A stretch of DNA of 64,000 bases. Origin: Aquila chrysaetos chrysaetos. Taxonomy: Eukaryota; Chordata; Aves; Accipitriformes; Accipitridae. Position 1 is the first letter of the stretch; each line of letters opens with the position of its first letter. The stretch lies in NCBI RefSeq assembly GCF_900496995.4, contig NC_044016.1, positions 19,944,932 through 20,008,931 of the forward strand, given 5' to 3'. Positions 63,820 through 64,000 of the stretch are shown piece after piece. The position numbers and the translations under genes were made by a program. The notes under the pieces are model-generated. The model was not told where the DNA came from and ran no database searches. It was given only the letters and a program-made list of their open reading frames with translations.

Positions 63820-63934
63820 GGCATCATCCAAGCCTACAAGAGTGGCATAACCCTCCAGGGAAACACCACTAGCCTGGGCAGGTGGGACTTTAGTGGGTCT
63901 TTCTTCTTCTCCATCTCTGCAATAACAACCATTG
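63820..63934 (+). CDS. KCNK17: KCNK17 exon 2 (pore helix 1, start of filter 1)
   Basis: Acceptor CTCTTTGCAG and donor GTAAGA flank 115 nt, joined in phase 0 to exon 1. The translation is GIIQAYKSGITLQGNTTSLG, then RWDFSGSFFFSISAITTIG. NTTS is a likely glycosylation site in the cap-to-pore loop, and TTIG begins the first potassium filter, split by the intron exactly as in KCNK16 exon 2. No lesion was seen. TM2, TM3, pore 2, TM4 and the tail lie beyond the window edge, so the gene is partial here. Confidence 0.93.
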
Positions 63935-64000
63935 GTAAGAGTTCCCTGCTTGCAGGGCTGCCTCATGGGTGGGAGAGGAGTGGGAATGAGGACCTGTACT
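63935..64000. other. KCNK17: Start of KCNK17 intron 2
   Basis: The donor GTAAGA opens the next intron, which runs off the window. Confidence 0.85.

Overview
The window reads as nuclear DNA from a bird. It carries CR1 LINE sequence (one near full-length copy and several 3'-end fragments) and four loci of one LTR family of the avian type that opens TGTCCTGGTTT and closes GGTTAAACCACGACA. Its genes are sparse and spliced, and their order KIF6 - KCNK16 - KCNK17, all on the + strand, is the known vertebrate order. No prokaryotic features, CRISPR arrays or tRNA/rRNA genes were seen.

Layout. About 1-24,600 holds the 3' end of KIF6: six phase-compatible exons between 9,350 and 24,011 encode the C-terminal part of the kinesin, then a 3'UTR. 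A solo LTR at 3,937-4,527 lies upstream of the first exon seen. About 24,600-36,700 is intergenic. It is dominated by a near full-length CR1 on the minus strand (27,455-31,790), flanked by a perfect 141-bp direct repeat. That repeat looks like an exceptionally long target-site duplication.

36,737-45,342 holds the remains of KCNK16 (TALK-1 two-pore potassium channel). Exons 1, 2, 4 and 5 are recognisable with good splice donors. However, the expected start codon reads ATA, the exon that should complete the first selectivity filter was not found, and exon 4 has an in-frame TAG just before the second pore. I read it as a young pseudogene. From about 49,690 a CpG island covers the promoter and first exon of KCNK17 (TALK-2). 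Exon 2 is at 63,820-63,934 and the gene runs off the right edge. Its 13.6-kb first intron holds three LTR loci, one of them an inverted, hairpin-like pair, and several pure poly-G runs that all lie on the sense strand.

KCNK16 and KCNK17 are related, neighbouring two-pore channels of the alkaline-activated TALK group. If KCNK16 is dead, KCNK17 and, beyond this window, KCNK5 would be the remaining members. KIF6 is an unrelated motor gene that shares only the neighbourhood. I saw no new multi-gene system. The most notable observations are the KCNK16 lesions, the 141-bp duplication around the CR1, and the inverted LTR pair. All family assignments rest on reading the translations by eye; no database search was run.
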